Position numbers and translations under genes: made by a program
Shown here: piece after piece, positions 10,620-20,754 of the stretch
Position numbering within the stretch: position 1 is the first letter of the stretch
How the letters are laid out: every line of letters begins with the position of its first letter
The notes under the pieces: generated by a model
The model's database searches: none
What the model saw: only the letters and a program-made list of their open reading frames with translations
What the model was told of the DNA's origin: nothing
Assembly (NCBI GenBank): GCA_003194525.1
Contig: NBIV01000010.1
Location: 186,001-250,000 of the forward strand
Source: Gracilariopsis chorda
Lineage: Eukaryota; Rhodophyta; Florideophyceae; Gracilariales; Gracilariaceae
Direction: 5' to 3'
Length of the DNA stretch: 64,000 nt

Positions 10620-12749
10620 ATGGAAGAAGACACGTACAAAAAGCTTCCGTGCTCTTGTGCTCGTCGGTATGAAGATTTTGCTATTTGGACCATACGAATT
10701 GAAGCGCTGTTAGAATCTAAGGATTTGCTTCACGTCGTGGTTGATGATGTGATTGGTACGGAAGGTATTGATGCAATTACTACGGAAATGAAGCAAAGAG
10801 TATTGAAGGCAAGGATGTACCTTGTACAGTCTCTCGGTGAGAAGCCGTTGAGAGCAATTGCTTCGGAGAGACAAAACCCATTCGTTATGTACAGAAAACT
10901 CCGTGAGCGTTATGCAACTGAGAACACCGCGACGAGAGTACAGCTTCAAACCAGACTACACCAATTCCCCTATACCGAGGGCAAGCCCATGTCTGACTAT
11001 GTAGATGAGATGGAATCCGTGTTTGCTCGTCTTGATGGGATTGAAAGTCCTCTCGAGGAAAGCATGCAGATTGCCATCCTCTTCTCAAGCTTTGGCTCCA
11101 CGGGTGACAGTGCGTTTGGACCTGTGATATCTGCGTTGCAAACGATGTCAGACACTGAGCTTACTTGGGATAAGGTTACTGCGAGGCTCCTGCAGGAGTA
11201 CGACACTCGAGCAATTGAGGCAACAACTGGAACATCGTTGCCACCCGATGAACACGTAGAAGCCGAACGTGCCCTGAAAGCCAAAGTCAAGGGCCGTTGT
11301 TTCCTGTGCGGAAAGCAGGGCCATTACAAACGCAACTTCCGCTCACGGAATCAAAATCAAAGAGAAAGTGGTAGTGGCACAAGCGTTCATCGTGCTCTCC
11401 TCGCTCTTAGTGACCCAGGTTATCGCTTCTTGATTGACTCAGGCGCTACGTGCCATATGGTTGGGAGTCATGCTCTATCGCAATTGTTTACTCCAGTACA
11501 GCTTAGGACCATTTCCCTTGGAGATGGAAGGCGTGTACAAGCTAAGAGTGAAGGACGAGTTGTATTGAGTGTGATCTAACCACGAGGACGTACTGCGCAT
11601 CTAACACTTGATGGTGTGCTGTTCGATAATGAACTGGACTGCAACCTGATCTCGTGTTCAAAGCTAATTGCAATAGGACACCGCATCCGATTTGATACAT
11701 CGGGATGCACGATAGGGATGGGGAATAAGAGGGTAACAGCTGAAGCCTGTGGAGGGATGTATGTAATCCATGCTCACCTGAGCAGCGAACGAGCATACGT
11801 AGCCCAGAATGCGAGGGGTATCCAGTTATGGCACGAGCGACTTGCCCACAATGGCAGAAGTCGGATAAGTCAAATGTCCAACAGTACTGCGGTAATTGGG
11901 TTAGACCTAACAAAGGGTCCAGAGTCTGGATTTCGCTGCACGCCATGTCTAGAAGGCAAAATGGTCCGCCGTACTCTGCCCAGCCGAAGCGCCATTCACT
12001 CTTGTAATGTCGGAGATGTCATATTCTCAGAAATTTGTGGTCCTTTCAGTACTCTGAGTATTGGAGGAAAGACGTACTTTGTCTCTTTTGTCGACAAAAG
12101 ATCAAGATACAAGGACATTAGACCTCTAAGTAGACGATCGGAACTCACACAGCAGTTCAGATGCTTCCAAGCAAAGTTTGAAAGGCAGGCTGAGAAGAGA
12201 CTGAAACTGGTTTACTCCGACAATGCAAAAGAATACATTGCGCTCCGGAAGTACTTGTCTACTGAAGGCATAAATTGGGAAGCAAGTGCCCCGTATACTC
12301 CCCAACAGAACGGAGTAGCTGAGCGGTTCAATCGTTCAGTGATGGAAATGGCACGGTCCATGTTGCGCCACGCCGGACTTCCGCATAGGTTGTGGGCAGA
12401 AGCTGTTGTCACTGCTACAAGAATAATGAACACCATCAGCTGTGACGCCAATAATGGCATGAAACCACATCAAGTCCTCACAGGAACCATCTCAAACCTT
12501 GAGTCTTTGAGGACATTCGGCTGTGAAGTCTGGATACATGTTGCAAAGAGAAAGAAGCTGGAAAAGAAGGCACGACGTGGGATTCTACTCAGGTCCCTGC
12601 CACATCTAAACTACCGAGTGTATGACATTGAACGGAGAGAAGTGACGTTTGCCAGACATGGGACCATCAATGAAGACGTCTTCCCTGGAAGGCTTTTATT
12701 TTCCTCTGGAAGAGAGAGTGGAAGAGAGAATACCCTGGATGAGGTCTGA
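10620..12749 (+). pseudogene. Copia gag-protease-integrase with one in-frame stop and damaged motifs
   Basis: One frame runs from the ATG at 10620 (MEEDTYKKLPC) to TGA at 12749, broken only by TAA at 11577-11579. In order: a gag domain; a zinc knuckle CFLCGKQGHYKRNF, in which the last Cys of CX2CX4HX4C is Phe; an aspartic protease with LIDSGATCHMV; a GAG-pre-integrase zinc site (LWHERLAHNG ... CTPCLEGK); and an integrase core. The first integrase acid, normally Asp in SDICGP, is Glu here (FSEICGP). The second is in YSDNAKEY, and the Glu is in PQQNGVAERFNR. The frame continues past the TGA into an acidic linker to 13163. The motif losses and the stops mean that this copy cannot make a working polyprotein. 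Confidence 0.85.
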
Positions 12750-13146
12750 GGCAACCCGGCACCAGACATTGGCCTTGATGAAGACCAGGTGCTCACTGAT
12801 GCGCAAGATAGTGAGCATAATGGCGCTAATGAGACCGCCCTTGATGGTGTGGGTTCAGTTGGAAACCCAACGGGCTCTGATGAACTACTCGCAGAAGCAA
12901 ATTCAGATGAAGGCATCGAGTCCGATAATGTGGAAGATGCAGAAGCTGGCTCAATTACCTCCAGCATGCAGGAATTCCTTACCCGCTATCCCATTAGACG
13001 CTATCCCGAGCGAAGCAGAAAGCCTCCAGAATGCTTTTCAGATACGCAACACAGCAGCCATGTCAGCCTAGTTCAGAAACCAACAAGATTACCTGCAGAC
13101 CTCGATGAAGCCAGGAATCCTGGGACTGGGAACATTGGGAAGGGGC

Positions 13147-13458
13147 AATCAAGGAAGAACTAGCATCCCTCAGGTCTATGAACACATGGGATGTGGTACA
13201 GAGGCCACCGAATTCTCAAGTCCTGGCATCCAAACTCGTCTTTGCGACAAAGCTGAACGATGATGGTACAGTATCAAGGTACAAAGCATGGCTGGTTGCC
13301 AAGGGATGCCAACAGGGCCATGTGGAAAACATATACTCACCTGTCGTTGACTTTTCCACAGTCCGAATCGCCCTTGCGTTAGCATGTGTGTACAACTTTG
13401 AGATACACCAACTGGACGTCAAGTGTGCTTTCCTGAATGGGCGTATCGATGATACAAA
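13147..13458 (+). pseudogene. N-terminal fragment of copia reverse transcriptase
   Basis: Reading +1 relative to the upstream frame, WEGAIKEELASLRSMNTWDV leads into standard copia RT text: KLVFATKLNDDGTVSRYKAW, LVAKGCQQG, YSPVVDFSTVRIAL and HQLDVKCAFLNG. It breaks off after FLNGRIDD at the junction with the LTR end. The catalytic YVDD box and RNase H are absent. The frame change near 13120 and the truncation show that it is not functional. Confidence 0.8.
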
Positions 13459-13809
13459 CCCAACCACTCAACAGCGAAATCCGCCACAACATGATCTAAA
13501 GTTCTTTTCTTCTGAAAGAGTTGGGTGAGGCAGGTCCTCGAAAGCAAGGAGAGCGGAACAGCAAGATCGATCGTTTCTCCTGGAGCGATTGCTCCCACTC
13601 TTTGCATCTATAGCACCGGATTCCTTTATTCGGGAGCGAGGGATCGACGCGAACGAAAGCGTGTGCGGCAGGGAGCAGCCGCTTGAATGCGTGCGCTGGA
13701 GCTGCGCGCCGTCAACGCGCCACAGCATCCACACATCGCGTCCGTTCTTACCTGCACCGCTATTGACTGCCATACCGTACGAAACTGGACCAAAATCGAA
13801 AATTTTCTA

Positions 13810-15288
13810 ATTCGGAGTTAACAGTTCACAGATTAAGAAAATCATAGAACAGCCCTAAGTGTCAATTTGTTGGTTTTTGGAAAGCTCCAGTGAAGTGCGA
13901 ACTCTGAGATACAAGATTTGGTCATGCACAGTTTCTTCGTCTCAAATAACGCCCTGTTTCAAATAAAGCCCTTATGATTGCTACCGTTAGGGCTTTGAAT
14001 GCTCTGTGGGATGGTATTGTGATGACATTAAGTGAAAACTCATACCATGGACCCCGGTGTGAAAGCTTAGAAAGTTGATTGCGTGACAGATTTACATGTG
14101 TTAAAATTTAGCAACTCATAGAACGCCTCTTAAAGTATTGTTTATTTCTGTAGAGAAAGTGGAATACCTCGAAAACGAGACAAAGAAGAAATAATTTGCG
14201 TTTTTGTGTTTTTAGGGCACGCCTAGTGCTGGATATATCTGTATTTGAAAGAAACGTGTTCTCAAGATCAAGGTGTCAACATAGACGAAATATCTTATAT
14301 TCCTACTCTGCAGAATTCTGGGTGCGTATGCTCACGCTTATTGTAGAACCGTCACATTGCTCAGTAATGTGAACGAGCATATACAACTTTTCTTTCCGTG
14401 GTGTGCTGTCTCCGCGAACGAGAAACAGAAGCGCGAAAGTAGTTTGCAAACGGGTTTCTCATGGAGAACCAACATTTTCAATCATGTGGACGAGAAGTTT
14501 TGTTTGACGAAAGATGCTATACACATAAAGTCTCATTTACTGCGAACAGATTGGAGAAGACCAGGTATGTAGGCAGCAGGGTAGCATTGAAAGCCAGGCT
14601 ATTCCTTTCGTACATACACTGAATCTTGCTTCTGATATCGAGAAAACTGAGAGTATGCTGCTCCGCGTCCTTACCTGATCCTTGTATCCGTAGGGACGGC
14701 ATCACATCCCCCAGTTGCCTTTATGAATCAAAATGTGCGCGAGACTTCATAAATGATGGTTAAGTGTCTGTTGCTCTTCGTATTCTGTTACGAATTGAGT
14801 GTACATGCCGATTGATGGGGTTCAGACCATGACAATTCCTCTGTTGCGGATTGAGTGTGCATGCCAAATGCTCTTGTCCAGACCATGACAATTTGACTGA
14901 CTGGACACTATCACCTTAGGGTTCAGAGGACGAAATCGGAGCCGCAAATCGCATCACAGCAGAAAGCGTGCTCGCAGCGTCAAATTTGATAAAAACTGAG
15001 AAGACATACAATATTGGCGTCGCCATTGATGCTAACCCTCACAACGTACGAAAGGAATACTGGATTCCTGCGAGACATCTCGGCCTGAAATACATTTGGG
15101 TCAGACTAGCAAAAGAAGTCGTCGTGAGACTTCGCATCCTTATCAAACTGCTGCACAGCATTGTTCCTTGTAACATGTGATAACGTTACAGCATTTCGTT
15201 TCGGTGACCTTGTTCTTCTAGATAGGAGTATTGTATTAACTACTGTAAGACTGCACTTTCAAAGTATCGGAGATTTCTTCAGCGCTTA
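13810..15288. other. Unassigned, no gene recognised
   Basis: About 1.5 kb with only short frames on both strands and no recognisable motif. Imperfect direct repeats occur at 14790-14895 (two copies of TTGAGTGTACATGCC / TTGAGTGTGCATGCC, each followed by CAGACCATGACAATT). This may be flank and tail of the Harbinger element. Confidence 0.35.
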
Positions 15289-15429
15289 GAGCATCTCCAA
15301 CGGAAACGACAAACCGGGAGCAAACAAGCAAAACCTGGCCAACGTGGTGAACAATGAATGGCTGAGAGAGGTTTGGTTATTTGCTAATTTGCTCCCGTTT
15401 TGTTCCAAATCCAACAGCAAGACGGTACT

Positions 15430-15606
15430 ATGTCTTCAGACATCTTCAATTTTGAGCTTGACGAAGACCTTGATGGGCTGTTACGAGACATCCTCACGAG
15501 CTCAGATGTAGAGCAAAACCCGGTGGCGGGAAGTGCACCTCAAGGTGTTCGAAGCCTTGTCCTCGCGAGAGGTAGACAGTCAAGCAGAGCCCTCTGTTCC
15601 ACCCAA
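15430..15606 (+). pseudogene. 5' fragment of a Harbinger-element protein cut by an LTR
   Basis: From the ATG at 15430 the frame reads MSSDIFNFELDEDLDGLLRD, an acidic start, for about 59 codons and is then interrupted by the LTR starting at 15607. Its 3' continuation after the LTR may be the Ala/Thr/Glu-rich frame at 16409-16702, but the frames were not shown to join. Function not recognised. Confidence 0.35.
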
Positions 15607-16377
15607 TGTTGGGGCGTAACTCCCAGGGGGATTCAGAAACAACCTACAGAGGTTGTGGTCCGGGATTGGGGTTCGGTACCGGATTTGGTGTCTCCACTGT
15701 AAAGAGTCCGAAAGCGGAAAGAGTAAGCAGAAAAAGGGGAAGAGGGTCGTGCAAACGAAGGCAACGGACCCGAAGAAACCAGAGGAAAACAAGAAGAAAT
15801 AGCCCTATACAGGGTCAGAAATCTGTCCTCGAAAGGATACACAAACAATTATACCATTATGGTTAGAAGCCCCACAGGCGGTGTGATACAGATGACCTGA
15901 GCGTTCCCAAGGGGATAACCAAATGGAATCCACTCGTGGATACTCTCCGCAAGGAGTCGTAACCCGACGAGGGCAATTGTAGTTATAGCCACACTTGGTT
16001 GAGTTTACTTTGGACTGGCGCCCGCGAGGTCACTCGCCCCTAAGTAGGGTTCACTACAACTACCTAACATAGTTAAATAACTTAGTGCACACCTTCTTAA
16101 GGCCATATCCGTGGAGATCTCAGTGTCAGGGCCAAAGTAAAAACTAATTAAGTAATAAAATTCTGAAATCGTAGCCAAAAACTCCCACGCGTACCACGCG
16201 TTACATCCATTCAGGGCTAGTCTTAACCAACCCATTGGGATGCCATCCCTTTCAGAGGCCATCCTGACACACCCTTTACTAAAGAAAACTCATATAGTGA
16301 GCAGCACTAATCAAAGGGGGATCAACAGCATATGATGAGCATTCTTCGTTAATTCCCCAGAAGGGCGTTGCTCTACA
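15607..16377 (+). mobile_element. LTR-like element, divergent relative of family A
   Basis: Starts TGTTGGGGCGTAAC and ends CCCCAGAAGGGCGTTGCTCTACA-like text (TG...CA), about 770 bp, close to family A in length and end sequence (family A ends GAGGGCGTTGCAC..CA). It has the same module as the others: a small GC hairpin (GCGAG-GTCA-CTCGC at about 16025) followed at once by CCTAAGTA, then an AT-rich zone with AATAAA (about 16155). CCCAA precedes it but TCAGA follows, so no target duplication supports the limits. Confidence 0.45.
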
Positions 16378-16697
16378 TCAGATAGCGACAAAAACACACG
16401 CTATCACTATGGATCTACTGCCAACCGCAGTTGCAATATTGACCGTCAACGAGAGTGCGGCTACGACCGTTTACATTGCGACTATCTACTGCACGCGGGA
16501 CAGCGCCGCCACAAATGCCGCTATCGACAGCACGCCCAGCGTGGAGCACGACGCGAGCCTCGAAGCGGAGCGTTTGAAGCAGCTCATGTATGTTGTAGTG
16601 GGGAACAAGAGAGGGGGGTGGTGTGCAGCCTTAGCCTCAGTGAAGTCGAGCATTCCGTGTTCAAAGGCAAGAAGACACATAAAATTTGCAATTGGTT

Positions 16698-16920
16698 GTT
16701 AATAGTTTAATGTGGTTAAAAATGGACTCAATGGATTGTATTTAACGATTTGAATGCTTAATACTTTGTTGTAAACTTTGGCAATCGCGTCTTAGAAGTA
16801 TTTTTTGCGGTCTGTTCGTATTATACGGTCTTCTAAAATTTTGATGTAGGCTCTGGCGATTGCAGCGTCTTTTTGAGGCGTAAAACTTGGACCTCTGGTA
16901 CATGTCTTCTTCTGTTCCAT
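16698..16920 (-). pseudogene. Myb/trihelix-like DNA-binding fragment, in-frame stop
   Basis: From an ATG at 16920 the minus strand reads MEQKKTCTRGPSFTPQKDAA then IARAYIKILEDRI...DRKKYF-stop-DAIAKVYNKV. The pattern FT-x2-xD-x3-AxxxILED...F-x-x-I matches the trihelix/Myb-like (NAM-associated) domain of Harbinger accessory proteins and plant trihelix factors. One TAA (16794-16792) replaces the residue after KKYF. Its place inside a Harbinger-type element supports the reading. Confidence 0.5.
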
Positions 16921-17082
16921 TGTGAGTTTCTGAGATTTTCGAAGGAAACATGGTGGAACGAGAAAGAGTACTAAAACATATCCAGGTTCAATCGATGTAC
17001 TCTGTTTCGCTTTTTTGGCGCAAGAAGTTGGCTATTGAGCCATTCAGAGCCCGGCACTTGGATACTGCTTTGGTATCAGTCG

Positions 17083-17149
17083 TTTGAACAGGTTCGCATT
17101 TCCGAACCAAATCGTCCTGATTTGGTTCGGAAATATGAACCTGTTCAAA
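17083..17149. repeat. 31-bp inverted repeat (hairpin)
   Basis: Arms 17083-17113 and 17119-17149 are inverted copies differing at two adjacent bases (GC versus AT in the middle of each arm), with a 5-bp spacer. The arms begin TTTGAACAGGTTC and end CCGAACCAAATC. It lies in the subterminal part of the Harbinger element. Confidence 0.85.
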
Positions 17150-17239
17150 ATTTTGCTCCTGTTTCACAACCCTTGGAGATACAAATGGCAGTAAAATACT
17201 TTTTTGCTGTTTTGCTCTTACCCGTTGGAGATGCTCTTA

Positions 17240-20200
17240 AGGGTTGTGTTTTGTCAGTGGTGGACTATGGGCGTATGACTTGCCAGTAATATGTGTGTGT
17301 GTGTGTTTATATGAGCTCGCTTCTCTAATTCCAAGACTTCGGTAGGGGTTACATTGAGAAGAACCCCTCCCTCTCTAGATATACCAACAGCTTTTCTGGC
17401 CATGTCCTTACTATTGATTCGGCATCAGAGCCTTGCCTCTCTCGGAGATGCGGGAGCTCTCGACGCAGGGATGCCGCTCTTCGGCATTATCTAAGAACGA
17501 AATGGTCTTCACTATTAAGTATGTTGAGCCCACATCCGAGCGGGCAGAAACATTTCCTGTTGTTGAGAAAAGTGGAGTGTCGACCACGGAAGATCTCGAC
17601 TTAATTCTTTGGGAGTTGTCACTCTGGAACAATCATACGTTCTCAGCTCCAGCCTTAAGCCACTCAAAACAAGGGTGCGGTTGTTGTTTTGGGCGGACGG
17701 GGCTTAATTGCGATTTCGAAGTACCAACATTCTAAGAAGCTCGTCTCTGCCGCGAAGGCCTAGTTCTCGAGGCAGACACAGTTCCGGATCTATTTTCGGT
17801 ACCGAGGGTTAGAAACGCTATGTAGTACAGCGCACAGAACGGATTGGTTCGAAAGCAGAGATCTTACCCGTTAAAGAAACGAAAGGGAGAACTGAGTAAC
17901 TTTCCCGGACCCAGGGCAGCCCTCACCTATTTTGGAGGAATCCAAGAGAAACACAGCGATGCTTGTGGTTGAAAGTGATGTTGGTAGAGAAATGGGGAAG
18001 GGTTCTTAACTAATTCAGCGTCCTCAGACTTAGCTTTGCTTGATTCAAGGATGATCTTTGTCGTGAATTGATTCCAGGTTCATCGGGTTTTTCGCTGGAC
18101 CCTCATATCAACTATCTATCCCGGTAACCCTTTACTCTTCGCAGCTTTCTAGTGGAGCTGCATTTTCCATTCGGTATGCCTTTATTTTCGCCTAGGTATG
18201 AGAAGATGAACGGAAAGAGGGTTGGTACAACATGTTTACTATCTGATCGACAGATCAGAGCTGCATTGACATTGCCGATGGCTAGACTGGAATATAGCTA
18301 ATCCTCTACAAGGATGTCTATGTGTATTATCTCAAACACCGGGGTCTCGTTAACCATAAATGGTGGTGTAGTTTCATGTCCATTACTTGGAGGGCTGCCA
18401 TTCTACTCCGGTAGGCTGTATAGCTCGTACAATTCCGGCTCGTATTGGGTTTTTTTTCCTAAGGTAACAGAGGGCTGTTTTTTTTTTTCGGATTCGTTCG
18501 CACGTGCTAAGCCGCAGATTCAAGGTTTTATTCCTAATGACATCTATCACGAAAATGCATTGGAGTTGAACTTTCTCTCCGAGAGCGAAGTGTAAAGACT
18601 TGTTGAATTCAAAGCCCTTTCTGCTTTGCATAATTCTGATGAATGAGTTGTTTGTACCACCAAGGCCATGCATCTCCCGGAGAACATGTATCTGTACGTA
18701 CGGACTGGGACGTTGAGGGTGCTACAGCCAATGTAAAGGGTTAAAAGGATACCGTGGGAAAGAAGATGGGAAGGCTTTCCTGAAGGGTAGCCGGCATGTC
18801 GTTCAACTCGCCCAGGCGATCGGCGGACTGGTCGCCTTCGTCGACCCGGGATGTCTCTAAGAGCGACCAGCCAGTTGGCAGACCAACGGCCCCAAGCGAC
18901 CTGGGTGGCACTGTCCAGAAACGACCCCCGCTAAGCTGTGCGAAACGGTAGGCACGACGCACGCGCTTCCCGGAAGATCTTGACAGCCTTTCCCTGAATT
19001 TCCCCGGAAGGGTCAGGAGTTTCGCACGGAAACTGAGGTGGCAGTCTTATGTCTACCGCACGCAGCATTTCAGCACCGCGTGGATGATGGAAGAAAACAG
19101 GCCCGCCCGTACAGGGATCTGAATGGCTTTACAGGGGTTTTACGGAACTTGCGCCAGGATTGAAGGAAAGCACGTGTGTTAGGTTGGCTATACTAGCCGA
19201 ACTCGCCAAGGGTAAAGAGGAAAGGGTGGGTAGAACGTCTTTAGTGCTTCTAGACGACGAACACGAGGCAAAATGGAATCCGCCTTGTCGTGGTGTGCCC
19301 CTTAGCTGACGTCCACTGGTGGAAAGGGAAGGAATAGCAGGGAAGAGAATGAAAAAAGCGAGCCGCGTCAGAACGAAATGGATCCGATCTCGGGTCCTCC
19401 TGCAGAAGCTTGGTGCTGATCTTTCAATGTTCAGAGATTATATCTAGTGGGCGCCACACGGCTGCTGCAAGGTGAGAGCAAGCAGCAGTCATCGGCTACA
19501 TTCCGGCAAGATGAATAGAGATTGGTACTACGGGACAGAGAAAATCTTTCTTTCCGAGGAGCTTACATACATAGAGTTTAGCATGCTAGACGAAGAAAAG
19601 CTCTCCTGTAGTGTTAGATTCCACCACAATGCCGTAATCAGGTAATGTGTGCCCATAAAGAAGAAGGGTTAGCCTTAGCCTTTTTAATCCATAAGGATAC
19701 AGGGGTATTCATGAAAACCCTTCCTCGAGGTTCAATTATTCTGTTTCATCTGAAAACATATTCGCTGGTCACAACTTCCCCTTCGTCCGACCCCTCGTGG
19801 AGTTGTTTACCAAATCTCCTCAGTTCAAACATCCTCTCATGTCTGCCGCTGTAGCATGCATGAAGAGAGGAGGTTTTAAGAAAGAAGCGAGGGCTGTGGC
19901 GCTCGATTCGTTCTTCGAAGTGTTTTTATTGCGACATTTTTTCGGCGTCTTGGCCATGTGTCGTTCATTGATCAGCACAGAACATGGTAAGTCGCGGCGA
20001 CAATTTTTCAGGATGCTCTATAGATATCTACTTTGGCGATGCCCCGTGAGTGTTTGGGCGCATCTTTCACGGTTCATTGTCAATGAGAAGGCTGAGCTGA
20101 AGGCCGGAAGGCGTATCGCTACACTCCCTACGGCTGACTGATAAACATGCCGGGAGCATGTCCGACGGTTTTAGGTTCAAGAGACATGTACTGGTTCACT

Positions 20201-20559
20201 TGCGAACTGCTCTAACTGAATAATGTGACAGGACTGGCGGAGCGTAACTTCTGATATCTAACCTTTCTGGATTCTTGAACTGCCACTGCATCGCCTGTGT
20301 TGCTTATCATAGAAGAACACGCAGCGAATTGTCAATTTGTACGTTGTCTCATGACCTGAATGCAGATGTTCTGAGGTCTGAGAGGAAGTAGTGTGTGGTG
20401 AATCGAAATCTCTTCCGTTTGACTTACAATCGGGCAGATTTCCTCAGTTCCGTCTGTCAGACATCACCCCATGAAAACACTGCTTAAATCTCCCCTTTCT
20501 TATCGTGGACAGGGAAGGGTAGCCGAAGAGAGAAAGGTTTCACAGCTTCCATCTTTCGC
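17240..20559. other. 3.3 kb without a supportable gene
   Basis: Contains a (TG)n run at about 17291-17305 and several frames of 70-115 codons (for example 17433-17735 and 19797-20141), none with a recognisable motif. 18750-19400 is richer in GC than its flanks. The mix of short, protein-like patches in changing frames suggests an old decayed element, but no family signature was found. Confidence 0.4.
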
Positions 20560-20754
20560 TTGTTGCACATTTTGGGAAGAGTTTGCTACGTTGCAGAACG
20601 TTTTCGCAGTGTTCCAGCTCTTCCTTCGAAGCTTTTAACATTAATAGCTTTTCTCGTGTCATTCTCCACTCCTGGGCCCGCTTTGTTTACCTCATCCAAT
20701 CCCTATTCTCGGCTATACGATCAAGGAAAGTTCGTGTTGCTCAGTTTTTTTGGA

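Larger units (their letters stand above)
10254..13473 (+). mobile_element. Ty1/copia LTR retrotransposon, internally deleted
   Basis: Bounded by a 5-bp target duplication GCGAA (10249-10253 and 13474-13478). The 5' LTR is 10254-10532 and starts TGTTGAGTGG. It is followed by GTGGTAGCATCG, which resembles the initiator-Met-tRNA primer site of copia elements. Gag, protease, integrase and the first part of reverse transcriptase follow in copia order. At about 13458 the RT text stops and the last 15 bp of an LTR (CCCAACCACTCAACA) follow directly, so the rest of RT, RNase H and nearly all of the 3' LTR are missing. The intact target duplication suggests that the deletion is internal or that a defective copy integrated. 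Confidence 0.9.
10138..13773 (-). pseudogene. Minus-strand frame split by the copia insertion (possible second Harbinger protein)
   Basis: If the copia element (10254-13473) and one GCGAA copy are removed, a minus-strand frame that starts at 13773 (MAVNSGAGKNGRDVWML) joins in frame (CCGGFR to EARKAATRTGRAAVEGEA) with sequence at 10253-10138 and stops at a TAA overlapping the stop of the transposase on the other strand. The joined frame is about 136 codons. Harbinger elements normally carry a second, Myb-like gene, often convergent, which suits the position. However, no Myb/SANT motif is visible, so this may be chance. Confidence 0.3.
15289..17236. mobile_element. PIF/Harbinger-type element with 15-bp terminal inverted repeats
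   Basis: Starts GAGCATCTCCAACGG and ends with its exact complement CCGTTGGAGATGCTC. It is flanked on both sides by TTA (15286-15288 and 17237-17239), the target duplication typical of PIF/Harbinger. Inside are a start of a plus-strand protein (15430-15606), a minus-strand Myb/trihelix-like fragment (16698-16920) and an inserted LTR (15607-16377). The 1,948-bp element has no transposase domain, so it is non-autonomous. Confidence 0.8.

Noticed and set aside
17840-19640. Insertion of organelle DNA or rRNA
   Set aside because: I looked for conserved rRNA blocks or typical organelle genes and saw none.
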